From an uncultured Gammaproteobacteria bacterium (lineage in GTDB: Bacteria; Pseudomonadota; Gammaproteobacteria; UBA9214): a DNA stretch of 5,992 nt. Every line of letters starts with the position of its first letter. Position 1 is the stretch's first letter. The stretch covers positions 1 through 5,992 of the forward strand of contig CAJQPV010000142.1 in the NCBI GenBank assembly GCA_905480305.1, read 5' to 3'. The position numbers and the translations under genes were made by a program. This document shows, in pieces, positions 5,972 through 5,992 of the stretch. Below the pieces are notes generated by a model. The model saw only the letters and a program-made list of their open reading frames with translations, ran no database searches and was not told where the DNA came from.

Positions 5972-5992
5972 AATTGTGGTCGCCAGTCGTCT

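Overview
The window reads as chromosomal DNA of a gammaproteobacterium of moderate GC content. This rests on a PagL-type lipid A deacylase, which implies a Gram-negative outer membrane, and on the resemblance of the first gene to PDC/Cache sensor proteins that I know mainly from Gammaproteobacteria. No genus can be named from the sequence alone. I see no rRNA, tRNA, CRISPR array, insertion sequence or phage gene.

Layout, left to right. Positions 2-775 (+) hold the C-terminal 257 residues of a PDC-sensor-like protein whose start lies outside the window. Positions 776-982 hold a small hairpin at the end of that gene and nothing convincing after it. Positions 983-3955 (-) encode a large P2-type cation-pumping ATPase with all catalytic motifs intact; an in-frame upstream start at 4024 is possible. 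Positions 3956-4652 are a long divergent intergenic region. It carries a good sigma-70-like promoter facing the ATPase, a GC-rich stem-loop core at 4211-4306, a cluster of palindromes at 4412-4465, a weak hairpin followed by T-rich sequence at 4503-4530, and an inverted repeat abutting a perfect -10 hexamer that faces the next gene. Positions 4653-5120 (+) encode a PagL-like lipid A deacylase with signal peptide and catalytic His/Ser/Glu. Positions 5121-5370 lie between convergent genes and hold no convincing terminator. Positions 5371-5961 (-) encode a TetR/AcrR-family repressor, which probably regulates itself or a gene beyond the right edge.

The ATPase and the deacylase are divergently transcribed and both act on the cell envelope: one moves cations across the inner membrane, the other trims lipid A in the outer membrane. 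A shared envelope or divalent-cation response is plausible, but it is inference, and I found no PhoP box.

The most unusual structure is the 3' end of the ATPase gene. After the expected tenth membrane helix, the reading frame continues for about 85 codons that predict two more helices. This tail is AT-richer than the rest of the gene and contains an ATG preceded by a strong Shine-Dalgarno sequence in the same frame. It looks like a small membrane-protein gene that is either fused to the pump or translated from within it.
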